Shown one piece after another: positions 1 to 6,314 of a DNA stretch of 7,276 bases. Origin of the DNA: an uncultured Oscillospiraceae bacterium (GTDB lineage Bacteria; Bacillota_A; Clostridia; Oscillospirales; Oscillospiraceae); the NCBI GenBank assembly GCA_900757695.1, contig CAAEOU010000202.1, positions 1 through 7,276 of the forward strand. Direction: 5' to 3'. Position 1 is the first letter of the stretch. Every line of letters starts with the position of its first letter. Under the pieces are notes generated by a model. That model made no database searches and was not told where the DNA came from. It saw only the letters and a program-made list of their open reading frames with translations. The position numbers and the translations under genes were made by a program.

Positions 1-2
1 AG

Positions 3-143
3 GGAAAAACAGCGCTGGTGATTGCGGTGGGCTGCACGGGCGGACGGCACAGATCCGTGGCGGTGGCAAAAGAAATCGGTGACTTTGTGGCAAAACGCGG
101 GTATCCTACCGTGGTAAACCACCGGGACATTGGCCGTGGATAA
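3..143 (+). CDS. rapZ: RapZ/YvcJ family nucleotide-binding protein, C-terminal end (partial)
   Basis: This is the last 46 residues plus stop of an open frame that enters from the left edge, so the start and the N-terminal P-loop ATPase part are outside the window. The visible piece reads AVGCTGGRHRSVAVAKEI and later VNHRDI. This matches the highly conserved C-terminal segment of the RapZ (E. coli) / YvcJ (B. subtilis) family, where GCTGG(K/R)HRSV is a signature and the tail usually carries an 'RHRD'-like motif. In E. coli the C-terminal domain binds small RNA and senses glucosamine-6-phosphate. The role in Firmicutes is less clear, and YvcJ has been described as an NTP-binding protein linked to competence. 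The stop codon overlaps the beginning of yvcK, which suggests translational coupling. Identification is strong because of both the motif and the following yvcK-whiA genes. Confidence 0.93.
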   Translation, partial: GKTALVIAVGCTGGRHRSVAVAKEIGDFVAKRGYPTVVNHRDIGRG

Positions 144-1182
144 TTGGAAGAACCTCCATCAAGAGGAGGAAATTCGACTTTATGCCCCCGGCGGCGCACC
201 GCGTATCGTCGCCATTGGAGGCGGACATGGCCTTTCTACCATGCTGCGGGGGCTCAAACGCTACTCCCGGGACATCACGGCCATTGTCACCATGGCCGAT
301 GACGGCGGCGGGAGCGGCATGCTCCGGCAGGATCTTGGCATGCTGCCTCCGGGAGATGCCCGGGACTGCGTGCTGGCCCTTGCCAACACGGAGCCGGTCA
401 TGGAACGGCTGATGACCTACCGTTTTCAGGAGGGAACCCTGGAGGGGCAGAACTTCGGCAACCTCATGATGGCAGCCCTGAACGGGATCTATGGCAGCTT
501 TGCTGAGGCGGTACGGCAGATGGGGCAGGTGCTGGCCATTACCGGCCGGGTGCTGCCGGTGACGGAAGAGGATATTCACCTTCAGGCGCAGTTTGAGGAC
601 GGCTCCAGTGTCTTTGGAGAGAGTGCCATATTCTATCACAAAAAGGCCACACGGAAGCGGATCCGCAGAGTTGTGCTGACGCCGGAGCATCCCAGTGCAT
701 TCCCTGAGAGCATAGAGGCCATTGCCAGAGCCGATCTGATTTTGATCGGCCCCGGCAGCCTCTACACCAGCATCATTCCAAACTTTTTGGTGACGGGGAT
801 CACCGAGGCTGTAATGGCTTCCCCGGCCTATAAGCTGATGGTGATGAACCTGATGACGCAGGATGGCGAGACAGAGGGCTACTTTGCCTCGGATCATTTG
901 CGGGAGCTTCTGCGCCATGGACAGAGCGGCATGGTGGATGGCTGCCTTGCCAACGACAGTCCCATTCCGGAGCATTTGCAGGAGGAGTATATCCGGGAGG
1001 GCGCTGATGTCATGTGCGTTGACCGGGAGGGCGTAGAGGCGCTGGGGGTAAAGCTCTATACGGCGCCGCTGCTGAGCAGCCGCTGTGAATATGCCCGCCA
1101 TGATCCTGCTCTGCTGGCACAGGCCATCATGAATGTCTGGAATCAGCAGGGGGCGCGCCGTCTGCGCCGGAAAAACAGATAG
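136..1182 (+). CDS. yvcK: YvcK/GlmR family UDP-sugar-binding regulator (gluconeogenesis factor)
   Basis: Predicted cytoplasmic protein of 348 residues from GTG 136. An in-frame TTG at 130 would add two residues. I prefer GTG because a weak GGGA (124-127) sits 8 nt before it and only 2 nt before the TTG. Both starts overlap the end of rapZ. Family motifs are clear: IGGGHGLS (about residues 27-34), ADDGGGSG (54-61), MLPPGD (69-74), GPGSLYTS (205-212) and MTQDGETEGY (240-249). These line the nucleotide-sugar pocket of the CofD-like fold. In B. subtilis the homologue (GlmR) binds UDP-GlcNAc, is needed for growth on gluconeogenic carbon sources, and stimulates amino-sugar synthesis through GlmS. 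Odd points are His instead of the usual Thr in GGGTGLS, GGGSG instead of GGSSG, and about 22 extra residues before the first beta strand. The assignment to the family is very secure; the exact start is not. Confidence 0.95.
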   Translation: MDNWKNLHQEEEIRLYAPGGAPRIVAIGGGHGLSTMLRGLKRYSRDITAIVTMADDGGGSGMLRQDLGMLPPGDARDCVLALANTEPVMERLMTYRFQEGTLEGQNFGNLMMAALNGIYGSFAEAVRQMGQVLAITGRVLPVTEEDIHLQAQFEDGSSVFGESAIFYHKKATRKRIRRVVLTPEHPSAFPESIEAIARADLILIGPGSLYTSIIPNFLVTGITEAVMASPAYKLMVMNLMTQDGETEGYFASDHLRELLRHGQSGMVDGCLANDSPIPEHLQEEYIREGADVMCVDREGVEALGVKLYTAPLLSSRCEYARHDPALLAQAIMNVWNQQGARRLRRKNR

Positions 1183-1191
1183 GAGAGAGCC

Positions 1192-2088
1192 ATGTCGTTT
1201 GCATCAGAAGTCCGGGAGGAGCTGTGTCGGATCCTGCCGGAAAAACGCTGCTGCCGTTTTGCCGAGTGCTACGGGATCTTGCTGTTCTGCAATACCTTTG
1301 CGAAGAATGAGATCAAGATTGTAACGGAAAGCCGGAGCTTTGCGGAACTGCTGCCGAGACTGTTCCGGCGAACCTTTGGACTGGATTTTGACCAGTTCCC
1401 GTCTCTTCAGCAGCCGGGAAAGCTGACGTTTATCATTGATGATCCGGAGAAGCTGGACTATATCTTCTCCGTCTATGGGCAGGAGCATCCAGCGTTGGCG
1501 CTGCATGTCAATTTTGCGGTGCTGGAGGACGAGTGCTGCCGTCAAAGCTTTATGCGCGGTGCCTTTTTGGCGGGAGGAAGCGTCACCGACCCGGATAAAC
1601 GGTATCATTTGGAGCTGGTGACGTCGCACCAGAAGGTCAGCGATGAGAGCTATCAGCTGCTTTTGGAAATGGGCTTTTCTCCGCTGGATGCCCAGCGCGG
1701 CGGCAGCAGGATCCTGTATTTTAAGCGCAGTGATATGATCGTGGATTACCTGACCGCCATTGGCGCACCGGTTTGTGCCATGAAGATCATTGAGGCCAAG
1801 GTGGAAAAGGAGCTGCGAAACGGCGTCAACCGCCGCTGCAACTGCGATACGGCCAATCTTGGCAAGGCGGTCAACGCCGCCCAGCAGCAGCTACAGGCGA
1901 TCCGGCAGCTGCGGGAGCGTGAAAAGCTGGATACTCTGCCGGAAAAGCTTCGGGATGCGGCCCGGCTGCGGGAGGAAAACCCGGAGGCTACCCTCAGTGA
2001 GCTGGCGGCCATGGCAGAGCCGCCGCTCAGTAAACCGGCCATGAGCCATCGGATGCGGAAGCTCATTGAACTCAGTACGGAAGGATAG
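1192..2088 (+). CDS. whiA: WhiA family DNA-binding regulator
   Basis: Predicted 298-residue protein, close to the usual length of about 300-320. The start ATG is preceded by AGGAGAG (1181-1187) that overlaps the yvcK stop codon, and the gap to yvcK is only 9 nt. The N-terminal part begins SFASEVREEL, typical of the family. A degenerate LAGLIDADG-like homing-endonuclease fold contains RGAFLAGGSV at about residues 122-131. The conserved NRRCNCDTANLGK lies near residues 210-222. A C-terminal helix-turn-helix runs over about residues 266-291 and ends SHRMRKL. The family has no known nuclease activity. It controls sporulation in Streptomyces, and in B. subtilis it affects cell division and chromosome segregation. 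The turn of the HTH reads SKPAMSHR where many Firmicutes have a form like SKSGINHR. Position after yvcK is the standard order. Confidence 0.96.
   Translation: MSFASEVREELCRILPEKRCCRFAECYGILLFCNTFAKNEIKIVTESRSFAELLPRLFRRTFGLDFDQFPSLQQPGKLTFIIDDPEKLDYIFSVYGQEHPALALHVNFAVLEDECCRQSFMRGAFLAGGSVTDPDKRYHLELVTSHQKVSDESYQLLLEMGFSPLDAQRGGSRILYFKRSDMIVDYLTAIGAPVCAMKIIEAKVEKELRNGVNRRCNCDTANLGKAVNAAQQQLQAIRQLREREKLDTLPEKLRDAARLREENPEATLSELAAMAEPPLSKPAMSHRMRKLIELSTEG
2081..2085 (+). promoter_or_regulatory. Ribosome binding site of the Nudix gene, inside the whiA 3' end
   Basis: AAGGA lies 9 nt before the ATG at 2095 and falls within the last codons of whiA. The Nudix start therefore depends on sequence in the upstream gene, which supports co-translation of the two. 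It also favours ATG 2095 as the start. Confidence 0.6.
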
Positions 2089-2094
2089 ATTGCG

Positions 2095-2544
2095 ATGCTG
2101 GAACGGTCCTGCGGAGGCGTTGTATATACGGAATTTCAGGGACAGCGGCGGTATGTGCTGGTAAAGGGGGGCTATGTGGGTCTGCCCAAGGGACATATGG
2201 AAAAGGGCGAATCGGAGCGGGAAACCGCCCTGCGGGAGATCCGGGAGGAGACCTGCGTAAAAAGTGAGATCGTTCCCGGATTCCGGCGTGTGGTGACCTA
2301 TCATATGCCCAATGGAAACGATAAGCGTGTGGTCTATTTTCTGGCGAGATTTTTCCATCAGGAGGCCCACCAGAACCCCGAGGAATTTCTTAAGGTCATG
2401 GTGCTGGGATACCATGACGCACTCCATGCGCTGACCTTTGAAAATGATCGGGTGACGCTGCGGGCGGCGGAACGCTTTATTCGGCGGAATGCAGTGCGGC
2501 AGGCATCGGCCGGACGAAAAACGCACCCCGGAGAGAAAACCTGA
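2095..2544 (+). CDS. Nudix hydrolase, possibly Ap4A/nucleotide-diphosphate type
   Basis: Predicted 149-residue cytoplasmic enzyme starting 6 nt after whiA. The Nudix box runs from G33 to V55: G33, E39, R47-E48-I49, E51-E52, then T53-C54-V55. This fits GX5EX7REUXEEXGU except that the last Gly is Cys. The metal-binding glutamates are all present, so hydrolysis of a nucleoside diphosphate linked to another group is expected. LPKGHMEKGE before the box resembles bis(5'-nucleosyl)-tetraphosphatases and related small Nudix proteins, but the usual Trp before PKG is missing, so the substrate is open. The protein ends in a basic, probably disordered tail of about 20 residues. The B. subtilis cluster also contains a Nudix gene (yvcI), but before yvcJ. 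The enzyme class is certain; the substrate is not. Confidence 0.92.
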   Translation: MLERSCGGVVYTEFQGQRRYVLVKGGYVGLPKGHMEKGESERETALREIREETCVKSEIVPGFRRVVTYHMPNGNDKRVVYFLARFFHQEAHQNPEEFLKVMVLGYHDALHALTFENDRVTLRAAERFIRRNAVRQASAGRKTHPGEKT

Positions 2545-2556
2545 CAGAGACTGCGG

Positions 2557-2564
2557 AAAGGAGG
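2557..2564 (+). promoter_or_regulatory. Strong ribosome binding site of dnaE
   Basis: AAAGGAGG is an almost complete match to the anti-Shine-Dalgarno sequence and ends 7 nt before ATG 2572. It fixes the dnaE start and suggests efficient translation in spite of the 27-nt gap after the Nudix stop codon. Confidence 0.85.
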
Positions 2565-2571
2565 GCCTTGT

Positions 2572-5500
2572 ATGGCTTTTGCACACCTTCATGTTCACAC
2601 GGAATACAGCCTGCTGGACGGGGCCTGCCGGATCAAGCAGCTTATGGGCAGGGTAAAGGAACTGGGGCAGACTGCCATTGCCATTACCGATCACGGGGCC
2701 ATGTATGGGGTCATCGATTTCTATAAGGCCGCAAAGGCGGCGGGGATCAAGCCGGTCATTGGCTGTGAGGTCTACGTGGCACCAAGAAAGCGGACAGATC
2801 GGGTTCATGGCATCGACAATGACAACCACCATCTGGTGCTGCTTTGCGAAAATATGACCGGCTACCAGAACCTCTGCTACATGGTGTCGCAGGCGTATCT
2901 GGACGGGTTTTATGGAAAGCCCCGGGTGGACTATGCGCTGCTGGAGCAGTACCATGAGGGACTCATCGCCCTGTCTGCGTGCCTTGCCGGTGAGATCCCT
3001 CAGAAGCTCATGCAGGATGACTATGAGGGCGCCTTGGAATCGGCGCAGCACATGGCCGAGATATTTGGGCCGGAGCATTTTTATCTGGAGCTTCAGGACC
3101 ACGGCTTGGAGCAGCAGCCCAGAGTGAACCGGGGCCTTCGGCGGATCGCCCGGGAAACCGGTCTTCCCATGGTGGCAACCAATGACGCCCATTACATCCG
3201 CCGGGAGGATTCCGCCATGCAGGATGTGCTCATGTGCATCCAGATGCAGAAAACGGTGGATGACCCCGGACGCATGAAATTTGAAACGCAGGAGTTCTAC
3301 ATTAAAAGTGAAGAGGAAATGGCCTCACTGTTCCCGGGAGATGCGGAGGCCTTGGAGAATACCCAGAAGATTGCTGAGCGCTGCAATGTGGAATTCGAAT
3401 TTGGCAACTACCATCTGCCGGACTTTTTCCCGCCGGAGGGCTACACCAACGACCAGTATTTCGAGAAGCTATGCTGGGACGGCTTTGCGGTCCGCTACCC
3501 ACAGGGGGGCGAAAAGGAGAAAAAACAGCTCCGCTATGAGATGGAAATGATCCGGCAAATGGGCTTCGTGAACTATTTCCTGATTGTATCGGACTATGTG
3601 GATTATGCCAAGCGCAGCGGGATCCCGGTGGGGCCGGGGCGTGGCAGTGCAGCGGGCAGCATGGTTTCCTACTGCCTGTATATCACGGACATCGATCCGC
3701 TGAAGTACAGCCTGTATTTTGAACGGTTCCTGAACCCCGGACGTGTGACCATGCCGGATATTGATATTGACTTCTGCGTCAATCGTCGGCAGGAGGTTAT
3801 CGACTATGTGACCAGAAAGTACGGCAAGGACAATGTAGCCCAGATCGTGACCTTTGGCACCATGAAGGCCAAGGGAGCGGTACGGGACGTGGGCCGTGCG
3901 CTGGGGATGAGCTATGGCGAGGTAGATCAGGTGGCACGGCTGGTGCCGGGCACCCTCAATATCACGCTGACCGATGCGCTGAAGCTCTCTCCGCAGCTGA
4001 AGGAGCGCTATGACGGAGATCCCAAGGTGAAAACCCTCATTGATACGGCCATGGGCGTGGAGGGAATGCCTCGGAATACCTCGACCCATGCGGCGGCGGT
4101 GGTCATCACCAAGGAGCCGGTGTATCATTATGTGCCCCTGAGCAAAAATGATGATACAGTGGTCATCCAGTATACCATGACTACGGTGGAAGAGCTTGGA
4201 CTGCTGAAAATGGACTTCCTGGGGCTGCGCAACCTGACTGTCATTGATGATGCGGAAAAGCTGATCCATAAGCGGGAGCCGGACTTCAATATACACAAGG
4301 TACCGGACGGGGACGAGGCCACCTATCAGATGATCTCTGCGGGCCGCACCTCCGGTGTGTTCCAGATGGAGTCGGCGGGCATGACCGGCGTTTGCGTGAG
4401 TCTGCATCCCCAGAGCATCGAGGATCTTACGGCTATTGTGTCCCTGTACCGCCCCGGGCCTATGGACAGCATTCCACGGTTTATCGCCAATAAGCACAAT
4501 CCGGAGACCGTAAAATACACGGATCCGGCTTTGGAGCCGATTCTGTCCGTTACCTACGGTGTTATGGTGTATCAGGAACAGGTCATCGACATATTCCGAA
4601 CGCTGGGCGGCTACAGCCTGCCGCAGGCAGATAATATCCGACGGGCGATCTCCAAGAAAAAGCAGGCGATCATTGAAGCCGAACGGCAGACCTTTGTCCA
4701 TGGAGACCTGGAACGGGGGATCTCCGGTGCAGTGGCCAATGGCGTACCGGAAAAGGCTGCCAATGAGATTTACGATCAGATTCTGGACTTTGCCAGCTAT
4801 GCCTTCAACAAGGCCCATGCGGTATGCTATGCCCAGGTGGCCTATGAGACGGCCTATCTCAAGTGCCACTATCCCAGAGAATATATGGCGGCACTGATGA
4901 CCTCGGTGCTGGACAGCACCACGAAGATCTCCGAGTATATTGCCGAGTGCCGGGAGCTGGGCATTGCGGTGCTGCCGCCGGATGTGAATCAGTCTGACGA
5001 CCAGTTTACCGTAACGGAAGAAGGCATTCGCTTTGGGCTGGGCGCCGTCAAGAATATCGGCATGGGCTTTGTAGCCAACCTCATGAAGGAGCGGGAGAAC
5101 GGCGGGCCGTTTACCTCTCTGGAGGATTTCTGCCAGCGCATGAGCGGCATTGATCTCAATAAGCGCACGGTGGAAAATCTCATTAAATGCGGCGCCATGG
5201 ACTGCTTTGGCGCTTACCGCAGCCAGCAGCTAAAGGTCTACGAGCTGGTCATGAGTGCGGTGGCAGATGCCAAGAAGCATAACGTGGACGGACAGCTGGG
5301 CCTGTTTGATCTGGCAGAAACCGAAGCGGTAAAGCCTGCAACGGTACCCCTGCCCAACATCCCGGAGCTGACAGCCCGGGAGAAAATGCAGCTGGAAAAG
5401 GAGACCACGGGACTGTATCTGTCCGGCCATCCCATGGACGAATACCGGGCCAGCGTCAAAAAGGCCGGGGCAGCACCCATTGGGGAGATCATGGAATCCT

Positions 5501-6096
5501 TTGGAGGAGAAGAGGCCGGGACGTATCAGGATGGTCAGCAGGTGGCCATTGCAGGCATTGTAACAAAGGTCAAGAGCAAGACCACCAAGAACGGCTCGCT
5601 GATGGCCTATGTGACACTGGAGGATGATACCGGTGCCATGGAAATGCTCTGCTTTTCCCGGGTGCTGGGACAGTACGGCGGATGTCTTCAGGAGAACAGC
5701 GCCGTACTGGTAAAGGGGAAAATCTCTGCCCGGGACGAAAAAGAACCGCAGCTGATGGTAGACAGTGCTGTTCCGCTGGAGGATGTGGCGCTGGGGGTGG
5801 CTCCGGAGGCCCAGCCAATCCGGCAGTTTGGCCCCATGCGGGAGCAGCCCTATGACAGAGAACCCGTACGCAATGTAGCAGGACCGGAGCAGACCCTGTA
5901 CCTGAAGCTGGACACCATGGAAGGAAAGCAGCTTGCACGGGTCAAGTCAATTTTGAAAATGTTCCCGGGCTACACCAAAACGGTACTGTATTTTGCGGAT
6001 ACCAAGAAGCGGATGGGCACGGCGTGCCTATGCGATGTGCTGCTGCTGCGGGAGCTTCAGGAGTATCTGGGGCGGGACAGCGTGGTGCTGAAATAA
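2572..6096 (+). CDS. dnaE: DNA polymerase III alpha subunit (DnaE1 type)
   Basis: Full-length 1174-residue C-family DNA polymerase. Domains in order: PHP (about 4-210), palm and thumb (about 285-545), fingers (about 548-715), helix-hairpin-helix region (about 790-880), OB fold (about 985-1065) and a C-terminal domain. The palm has GRGSAAGS at 356-363 and PDIDID at 395-400. D396 and D398, with D548 in KMDFLGL, correspond to the catalytic aspartates of E. coli (D401, D403, D555). QLGLF at 908-912 fits the internal beta-clamp-binding motif. The PHP metal ligands look complete (H7, H9, D16, H41, E66, H86 or H87, C137, D205, H207), so PHP 3'-5' exonuclease proofreading is possible, as in Thermus and Mycobacterium DnaE1. 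Clostridia usually also carry PolC; it is not in this window. The gene ends 22 nt before a strong hairpin and is probably the last gene of the operon. Confidence 0.98.
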   Translation: MAFAHLHVHTEYSLLDGACRIKQLMGRVKELGQTAIAITDHGAMYGVIDFYKAAKAAGIKPVIGCEVYVAPRKRTDRVHGIDNDNHHLVLLCENMTGYQNLCYMVSQAYLDGFYGKPRVDYALLEQYHEGLIALSACLAGEIPQKLMQDDYEGALESAQHMAEIFGPEHFYLELQDHGLEQQPRVNRGLRRIARETGLPMVATNDAHYIRREDSAMQDVLMCIQMQKTVDDPGRMKFETQEFYIKSEEEMASLFPGDAEALENTQKIAERCNVEFEFGNYHLPDFFPPEGYTNDQYFEKLCWDGFAVRYPQGGEKEKKQLRYEMEMIRQMGFVNYFLIVSDYVDYAKRSGIPVGPGRGSAAGSMVSYCLYITDIDPLKYSLYFERFLNPGRVTMPDIDIDFCVNRRQEVIDYVTRKYGKDNVAQIVTFGTMKAKGAVRDVGRALGMSYGEVDQVARLVPGTLNITLTDALKLSPQLKERYDGDPKVKTLIDTAMGVEGMPRNTSTHAAAVVITKEPVYHYVPLSKNDDTVVIQYTMTTVEELGLLKMDFLGLRNLTVIDDAEKLIHKREPDFNIHKVPDGDEATYQMISAGRTSGVFQMESAGMTGVCVSLHPQSIEDLTAIVSLYRPGPMDSIPRFIANKHNPETVKYTDPALEPILSVTYGVMVYQEQVIDIFRTLGGYSLPQADNIRRAISKKKQAIIEAERQTFVHGDLERGISGAVANGVPEKAANEIYDQILDFASYAFNKAHAVCYAQVAYETAYLKCHYPREYMAALMTSVLDSTTKISEYIAECRELGIAVLPPDVNQSDDQFTVTEEGIRFGLGAVKNIGMGFVANLMKERENGGPFTSLEDFCQRMSGIDLNKRTVENLIKCGAMDCFGAYRSQQLKVYELVMSAVADAKKHNVDGQLGLFDLAETEAVKPATVPLPNIPELTAREKMQLEKETTGLYLSGHPMDEYRASVKKAGAAPIGEIMESFGGEEAGTYQDGQQVAIAGIVTKVKSKTTKNGSLMAYVTLEDDTGAMEMLCFSRVLGQYGGCLQENSAVLVKGKISARDEKEPQLMVDSAVPLEDVALGVAPEAQPIRQFGPMREQPYDREPVRNVAGPEQTLYLKLDTMEGKQLARVKSILKMFPGYTKTVLYFADTKKRMGTACLCDVLLLRELQEYLGRDSVVLK

Positions 6097-6118
6097 GAAA
6101 GCCAATATCAGTATGGAT

Positions 6119-6156
6119 AAAAGTGACAACACCAAATGTTTGGCGTTGTCACTTTT
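6119..6156 (+). terminator. Long hairpin terminator after dnaE
   Basis: The left arm is AAAAGTGACAAC (6119-6130) and CCAAA (6132-6136). The right arm is TTTGG (6139-6143) and GTTGTCACTTTT (6145-6156). The arms pair over 17 base pairs with one A/C mismatch (6131/6144) and a very short loop. The 3' arm ends in four T, but there is no longer T-tract beyond it. Because the outer pairs are A-T on both sides, it could work in both directions. It lies 22 nt after the dnaE stop codon and separates the housekeeping operon from the next gene. Confidence 0.78.
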
Positions 6157-6233
6157 GCACGAAATGTGGGGCGTAAATGCTGACGCGACCATACATAATC
6201 CACAAAAATGCCGGTTGCCGTTGTACAATGTAA

Positions 6234-6246
6234 CAATTGCCAATTG
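6234..6246. repeat. Tandem CAATTG palindromes, upstream copy of possible operator
   Basis: CAATTG occurs twice with one base (C) between the copies, which makes the whole 13-bp stretch self-complementary apart from its centre. It contains AATTGCCAAT (6235-6244), found again exactly at 6268-6277. It covers the -35 box of the promoter at 6237-6265. Binding of a dimeric regulator is an inference; no known operator was recognised. Confidence 0.5.
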
Positions 6247-6265
6247 AGGGAAAATGTGATATGCT
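6237..6265 (+). promoter_or_regulatory. Sigma-A type promoter with extended -10
   Basis: The -35 box TTGCCA (6237-6242) matches five of six positions of TTGACA. A 17-bp spacer follows, then the -10 box TATGCT (6260-6265), which matches four of six. TG at 6257-6258, one base before the -10 box, gives an extended -10 element, common in Gram-positive bacteria. Transcription should begin near 6272, giving a leader of about 43 nt before the TTG start at 6315. The promoter position rules out the upstream in-frame starts at 6237 and 6261. Confidence 0.72.
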
Positions 6266-6267
6266 GG

Positions 6268-6277
6268 AATTGCCAAT
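6268..6277. repeat. Downstream copy of AATTGCCAAT, possible operator
   Basis: Exact copy of the 10-bp element at 6235-6244, 33 bp further on, close to three helical turns. Its core ATTG-C-CAAT is an odd-centred palindrome. It overlaps the predicted transcription start (about 6272), a place where a bound repressor would block initiation. Function is inferred only from position and symmetry. Confidence 0.5.
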
Positions 6278-6303
6278 AAAGATCATCCATGAAAAAAAGA
6301 GAA

Positions 6304-6308
6304 GGAGG
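6304..6308 (+). promoter_or_regulatory. Ribosome binding site that selects the TTG start at 6315
   Basis: GGAGG, within GAGAAGGAGG, ends 6 nt before TTG 6315. No other in-frame start codon is as well placed, so this site decides the N terminus of the following membrane protein. Confidence 0.82.
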
Positions 6309-6314
6309 CAACCA

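Noticed and set aside
182..412. Small plus-strand frame starting at an ATG with AGGAGGA before it
   Set aside because: The product is an out-of-frame reading of yvcK with no family resemblance. The SD and ATG are reported only as a start-site puzzle for yvcK.
106..1101. Minus-strand open frame (331 codons) opposite yvcK
   Set aside because: The plus strand has all YvcK motifs; the antisense product looks random and has no convincing ribosome binding site.
1891..3192. Long minus-strand open frame (433 codons) across whiA, the Nudix gene and the start of dnaE
   Set aside because: It is antisense to three clearly conserved genes, has no recognisable motif, and is explained by codon bias in GC-rich coding DNA.
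2165..3510. Runs of six G in the Nudix gene (near 2165) and in dnaE (near 3505) as possible frameshift sites
   Set aside because: Both are read through in frame with conserved protein sequence on both sides, so they need no special explanation.
3469..4869. Long minus-strand open frame (466 codons) inside dnaE
   Set aside because: It covers the catalytic part of dnaE, is rich in His, Arg and Gly in a way typical of reverse-strand shadows, and has no family motif or start signal.
6157..6233. Possible small RNA or riboswitch between the dnaE terminator and the promoter
   Set aside because: Only short, weak inverted repeats were seen, no promoter lies before it, and it is upstream of the predicted transcript start, so it cannot be a leader riboswitch of the following gene.
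6237..6314. Upstream starts TTG 6237 or ATG 6261 for the membrane protein
   Set aside because: Both lie inside the predicted promoter (-35 and -10 boxes), upstream of the expected transcript start, while TTG 6315 has an excellent ribosome binding site.
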